A stretch of 64,000 nt of DNA, from the NCBI GenBank assembly GCA_023667285.1, contig JAMPAK010000001.1:380317-444316 (forward strand), given 5' to 3'. Positions 60,713-64,000 of this stretch are shown here, piece after piece. A program made the translations under genes and the position numbers. The notes under the pieces are model-generated. The model did not search any database, was not told the DNA's origin, and saw only the letters and a program-made list of their open reading frames with translations. The stretch is from Muribaculaceae bacterium. GTDB taxonomy: Bacteria; Bacteroidota; Bacteroidia; Bacteroidales; Muribaculaceae. Positions within the stretch are counted from its first letter, which is position 1. Every line of letters starts with the position of its first letter.

Positions 60713-62846
60713 CACCATGAAGCGAGTGCAGGAGAAGGCGACAGCACTTCTGAAGCGATTCTATGGCTACGGCTCGTTCAGGCCGCTGCAGATGGAGATA
60801 ATCGAGAATACCGTCAACGGCCGCGACTCCGTGGTGCTGATGCCGACCGGAGGGGGAAAGTCTGTGTGCTATCAGATTCCGGCCCTTCTCTCTGAGGGAG
60901 GGGTGGTTATAGTGGTCTCCCCCTTGATAGCCCTGATGAAGGACCAAGTCTCCGCGCTGACCTCCAACGGGATACCTGCGGCGGCCGTCAACTCCATGCA
61001 GACAGAGGAGGAGAACGAGCATATCCTTCGCCAACTCTCCACGGGACGTATCAAACTTCTCTACATCTCGCCCGAGAGGCTCCTGATGGAGATAGACAGA
61101 TGGTCGAGAGACCTTCCCATTGCCCTCTTTGCCATAGATGAGGCTCACTGCATCTCGCAGTGGGGCCATGACTTCCGTCCGGGCTACACCCGGCTGACAC
61201 GTATAAAGGAGGTGTATCCCCATGTGCCAGTGATGGCTCTGACCGCCACTGCTGACCGCATCACACGCGAGGACATAGCAACCCAACTCAGGCTACAGAA
61301 TCCGGCCCTTTTCATCGGGTCGTTTGACCGCCCCAACCTCTCGCTCAAAGTGCTTGTGAATCCCGGCAAGAGCCAGCGACTTAATATAATATCGGCTCTC
61401 ATCGACCGACACCGGACCGATGCCGGGATAGTCTATTGCATCTCACGCAAGACGGCAGAGGACACCGACCGCCAGTTGAGAGAGCGGGGCTACCGCTCGG
61501 CCGTCTATCATGCCGGGCTCTCCACTGACGCCCGCAACGAGGCCCAGGAGCGTTTCATCAACGGCGACCTGCAGGTGATATGTGCCACAGTGGCCTTCGG
61601 GATGGGAATTGACAAGAGCAACATCCGCTGGGTGGTCCACAACAATATGCCACGCAACATCGAGAGCTACTATCAGGAGATAGGCCGCGCGGGTCGTGAC
61701 GGCGCCCCGGCCGAGACCGTGATGTTCTACTCGTATGCCGATATCGCCACCCTCCAGAGTTTTGTGGATGAGAGCGGGCAGCAGGCGCTAAACGCTGAGA
61801 AACTCTCGCGCATGAAGGAGTATGCCGAGGCATCGCTGTGCCGCCGGCGCATACTGCTGAGTTATTTCAATGAGAGCATGGACCACGACTGCGGCAACTG
61901 TGACGTCTGCCTCAATCCACCCGAGCGCTTTGATGGCACCATCGCAGTCCAGAAAGCCCTCAGCGCCATCATCAGAATCAACGGAGGGGCCGGCATAACC
62001 ATGCTCATCGACATCCTGCGCGGAGCCTCAAGACAGGAACTCATCCAGCGCGGCTATCACACCATCAAGACTTATGGGGCAGGAAGAGACCTGAGTTTCA
62101 GCGAATGGAACGCCTATATTACCCAGATGATCCAACTCGGACTGATAGACATAGCCTATAATGAGGGAAATCATCTGAAAGTGACCCCCTACGGCCATGA
62201 GGTGCTGTCAGGGCGTCTGCCGGTCGAGCTGGCGCTCTACAGGCCCACGGACCGCCGCAAGAGCGGCCGCAAGGAGGATGCGCTCAAGAAGGTGCTCTCT
62301 CCTGCAGAGATGCTCATGGAGACTCTCAAGGAGGTGCGTCAGAAACTGGCGCGCCAGGAGAAAGTGGCGCCATACCTTGTTTTGAGCGACAAGACGCTGC
62401 TCGAGCTTGTCAGAACCGAGCCGCTGACAATGGAGGATTTCTCACAGACCGAGGGCATTGGTGAACGCAAGGCCGTGAGATACTGGAAACCCTTTGTCAC
62501 AGCCATCCGCAAGCACAAGGGGATAAAGGAGAACATGGGGCGTGGATTCTCGTCGCGCGAGACCCTGCTGCTGCTCCGTTCGGGATATGACATCCCGGCC
62601 ATCGCGGAGGCCAAGGGAATCAAGGTCCAGACGGTCTACGGCCACATAGCTGAGCTCATAGACTCAGACATGCTCTCTGATTTCTCCGGCATCATCACAC
62701 GCCAACAGTATCTGAGGGTCATGCAGGTGGCCAAGGAGCAGCCCATGTCGCTCTACGAAATCCTGTCCACAGAGATGCCTAAGGGGCTACCCAAAGTGGC
62801 TCTCGCCATCAGCGACTTTCTGCTCAGGCATAAGGCGAAAAGTTGA
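60702..62846 (+). CDS. recQ: ATP-dependent DNA helicase RecQ
   Basis: 714 residues. Walker A is MPTGGGKSV (residues 47-55), the DEAH box is IDEAHCISQWGHDFRP (near 147), and FGMGIDKSNIRWVVH and the zinc-site cysteines (CRRR...CGNCDVC, about 380-403) follow. RQC and HRDC (about 535-605) domains are present, then a C-terminal helix-turn-helix domain (620-714) common in Bacteroidetes RecQ. It unwinds DNA forks. Start ATG 60702 overlaps the previous gene; ATG 60717 is the alternative. Its end overlaps dapA tail to tail. Confidence 0.95.
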   Translation: MRSDTMKRVQEKATALLKRFYGYGSFRPLQMEIIENTVNGRDSVVLMPTGGGKSVCYQIPALLSEGGVVIVVSPLIALMKDQVSALTSNGIPAAAVNSMQTEEENEHILRQLSTGRIKLLYISPERLLMEIDRWSRDLPIALFAIDEAHCISQWGHDFRPGYTRLTRIKEVYPHVPVMALTATADRITREDIATQLRLQNPALFIGSFDRPNLSLKVLVNPGKSQRLNIISALIDRHRTDAGIVYCISRKTAEDTDRQLRERGYRSAVYHAGLSTDARNEAQERFINGDLQVICATVAFGMGIDKSNIRWVVHNNMPRNIESYYQEIGRAGRDGAPAETVMFYSYADIATLQSFVDESGQQALNAEKLSRMKEYAEASLCRRRILLSYFNESMDHDCGNCDVCLNPPERFDGTIAVQKALSAIIRINGGAGITMLIDILRGASRQELIQRGYHTIKTYGAGRDLSFSEWNAYITQMIQLGLIDIAYNEGNHLKVTPYGHEVLSGRLPVELALYRPTDRRKSGRKEDALKKVLSPAEMLMETLKEVRQKLARQEKVAPYLVLSDKTLLELVRTEPLTMEDFSQTEGIGERKAVRYWKPFVTAIRKHKGIKENMGRGFSSRETLLLLRSGYDIPAIAEAKGIKVQTVYGHIAELIDSDMLSDFSGIITRQQYLRVMQVAKEQPMSLYEILSTEMPKGLPKVALAISDFLLRHKAKS

Positions 62847-63744
62847 GAGACTTGAGTTCCTCAGCCTCAGCCCTGAGACCGCGGCGAACCACATCGCCAA
62901 CAGGAACCAACGGGAGGCGCAGCACCTCATGATAGGCCGGGAAGAGAGCGTGGAGCAAAGCCTTGATGCCGGCAGGATTGCCATCCTTAAAGAGAAGCGA
63001 GTAGAGGGCAGAGAAACGCTGATGGAGACGCGATGCCTCGTCGTGGCGCTCAGGATCGAGACTCAGATGAATCATCTCTGAGAATTCCTTGGGAGCGGCA
63101 TTGCCAAGCACAGAGATAACCCCGTCGCCGCCAAGGCCTATCATGGTGTGGGCCAGCGAATCGTCGCCTGAGATGACAAGAAAGCCTTCAGGGCGGCGTG
63201 TGATTACCAAAGATGCCTGCTCCATATTGCCTGAGGCTTCCTTGATGCCGATGATCTTGCCATAGTTCTCACTGGCAAGACGGATTATGGTGTCGACACC
63301 CATGTTGACGCCTGTGCGCCCGGGGATGTTATAGAGAATCACCGGGATAGGACATGCGTGTGCGACTGCAGTGAAGTGGCAGTACATGCCCTCCTGTGTG
63401 GGCTTATTATAGTAAGGCACCACTGAAAGAATGGCATCAAACTCCTCTAGTCTGGGCATGACGCGGATTTCCTCGATCAGACAGTTGGTGCAGTTGCCCC
63501 CCATCCCCAGTACGACAGGCACCCTGCCCGCCACACGGTCGAGGATATGTAGTGCAAGTTTGTGGCGCTCAGGTTGCGTGAGGGTCGGTGTCTCGGCGGT
63601 CGTTCCGAGCGCGACTATATAGTCTGTGCCACCGTCGACAAGAAAATCGATGTGAGCATCGAGGGCATCATAGTCTATGGATTCATCAGCCTTGAAGGGG
63701 GTTGTGAGCGCGACCCCCATGCCGCGCAGTCGTGAGGTAGTCAT
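62824..63744 (-). CDS. dapA: 4-Hydroxy-tetrahydrodipicolinate synthase
   Basis: Condenses pyruvate with aspartate semialdehyde in the lysine and diaminopimelate pathway. LRGMGVALTTPFK at the start, GTTAETPTL, VVPYYNKPTQEGMYCHF, ILYNIPGRTGVNM (tyrosine) and IIGIKEASGN (Schiff-base lysine) are diagnostic. ATG 63744 gives 306 residues; the frame extends upstream over the promoter. Makes the precursor of the cell-wall peptide cross-link. Confidence 0.96.
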   Translation of the reverse strand: MTTSRLRGMGVALTTPFKADESIDYDALDAHIDFLVDGGTDYIVALGTTAETPTLTQPERHKLALHILDRVAGRVPVVLGMGGNCTNCLIEEIRVMPRLEEFDAILSVVPYYNKPTQEGMYCHFTAVAHACPIPVILYNIPGRTGVNMGVDTIIRLASENYGKIIGIKEASGNMEQASLVITRRPEGFLVISGDDSLAHTMIGLGGDGVISVLGNAAPKEFSEMIHLSLDPERHDEASRLHQRFSALYSLLFKDGNPAGIKALLHALFPAYHEVLRLPLVPVGDVVRRGLRAEAEELKSLNFSPYA

Positions 63745-63810
63745 GGGAATGGAACGTGAGTGAAACTTTCTAACGGTATAACGCGCCGGCGCCCCCGTCT
63801 GTTCGCACGG

Positions 63811-63818
63811 CAAAGTTA
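63811..63818 (-). promoter_or_regulatory. -7 box of dapA
   Basis: TAACTTTG on the minus strand; predicted start near 63807, leader about 63 bases. It decides against the longer open frame upstream of ATG 63744. No clear -33. Confidence 0.55.
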
Positions 63819-63877
63819 CGAAAAATAACCGTGAGAAAACCTCGATTTGATTCTGTGGTGAAAAAAATGCACGAAAA

Positions 63878-63909
63878 TTTGCACAAATCGAAAAATGTTT
63901 CTACCTTTG
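63878..63909 (+). promoter_or_regulatory. Promoter of the tRNA gene
   Basis: TTTG at 63878-63881, 20 bases, TACCTTTG at 63902-63909. Predicted start near 63913, about 37 bases before the tRNA. Confidence 0.72.
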
Positions 63910-63949
63910 CAACGTCAAAACGAGAACACCACCTTTTGACACAAAAAAT

Positions 63950-64000
63950 TGCCTTGTGGTGTAATGGTAGCACGTCGGATTCTGGTTCCGCCTGTGAGGG
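63950..64000 (+). tRNA. tRNA-Gln (anticodon CUG), cut by the window end
   Basis: The acceptor 5' strand (TGCCTTG), D arm (GTGT, loop AATGGTA, GCAC) and anticodon arm (CGGA, loop TTCTGGT, TCCG) are visible; the anticodon is CTG, Gln. The T arm and acceptor 3' strand lie beyond base 64000. The first pair of the anticodon stem is a T-C mismatch. Confidence 0.88.

Noticed and set aside
1-64000. CRISPR arrays, insertion sequences, integrases and prophage genes
   Set aside because: No regularly spaced repeats, transposase, recombinase or phage structural genes were seen.

Overview
The window looks like a chromosomal segment of a gut Bacteroidales bacterium, most likely Muribaculaceae or a close relative (inference). 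Reasons: transcription starts are marked by the Bacteroidetes promoter (TTTG or TTG, about 20 bases, TAnnTTTG) rather than sigma70 boxes. Clear Shine-Dalgarno sequences are scarce. The gene content includes a TonB-receptor outer-membrane apparatus, a Na+-pumping methylmalonyl-CoA decarboxylase, large Bacteroidetes-type amidophosphoribosyltransferase, DUF349, DUF1846 and DUF1015 proteins, and a fucose module. There is no prophage, insertion sequence, CRISPR array or rRNA. Most of the window is core chromosome, with a few accessory-looking islands.

Layout. 1-3,419 (minus): membrane GT2, folB, a His-rich CobW GTPase and an ABC-F ATPase cut by the window edge, packed as one transcript. 3,562-9,481 (plus): thrC, a small conserved protein, a PlsC-like acyltransferase, an omega-amidase-like nitrilase, a GH28 hydrolase and nhaA. 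9,423-12,308 (minus): purF-like gene and a secreted unknown. 12,523-22,968: a TonB-type barrel, DUF1846, an orphan HsdR_N protein, holA, fur, purA, DUF1015, a candidate small RNA and a Cof-type phosphatase. 22,946-26,747: Nudix, gpmA, HAD, nadC, rlmH and a 58-residue membrane protein. 26,757-30,379 (minus): alpha/beta hydrolase, membrane-anchored MurF-like ligase and Ddl. 30,478-33,627: merR, mltG, araC and a TPR protein. 33,858-38,257 (minus): fabD, then fucI, mutarotase and fucP. 38,396-42,017: tatA, tatC, MTA/SAH nucleosidase, luxS, an AlbA_2 protein, and a zeta-like kinase with a small overlapping partner. 42,094-43,801: rubredoxin (minus), then a SAM-II-like riboswitch and metK. 43,876-46,850: a metal permease fused to an HMA domain, a T7-lysozyme-like amidase, tcdA and a small unknown. 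47,004-51,617 (minus): the propionate-forming decarboxylase operon. 51,808-52,912 (minus): rpsF, rpsR, rplI. 53,053-57,071: cobalamin riboswitch, siderophore-type TonB receptor and PepSY membrane protein. 57,302-63,744: DUF349, a WcaJ-type sugar phosphotransferase, recQ and dapA (minus). The window ends inside a tRNA-Gln.

How the genes fit together. MetK, the nucleosidase and LuxS supply three steps of SAM turnover, and metK carries its own SAM sensor. The mce-mmd operon is the Na+-coupled end of the succinate-to-propionate route, which depends on a B12 mutase not seen here; a B12 riboswitch lies about 1.5 kb away but controls an uptake locus. Ddl, the MurF-like ligase, MltG, FabD, the PlsC-like protein and DapA concern the envelope. 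The strongest targets for follow-up are the metK riboswitch whose pseudoknot reaches the start codon, the candidate small RNA at 21,987-22,113, the Ddl/membrane-MurF/hydrolase set, the zeta-like pair, the lamin-tail/OadG fusion, and a B12 switch in front of a siderophore-type receptor.
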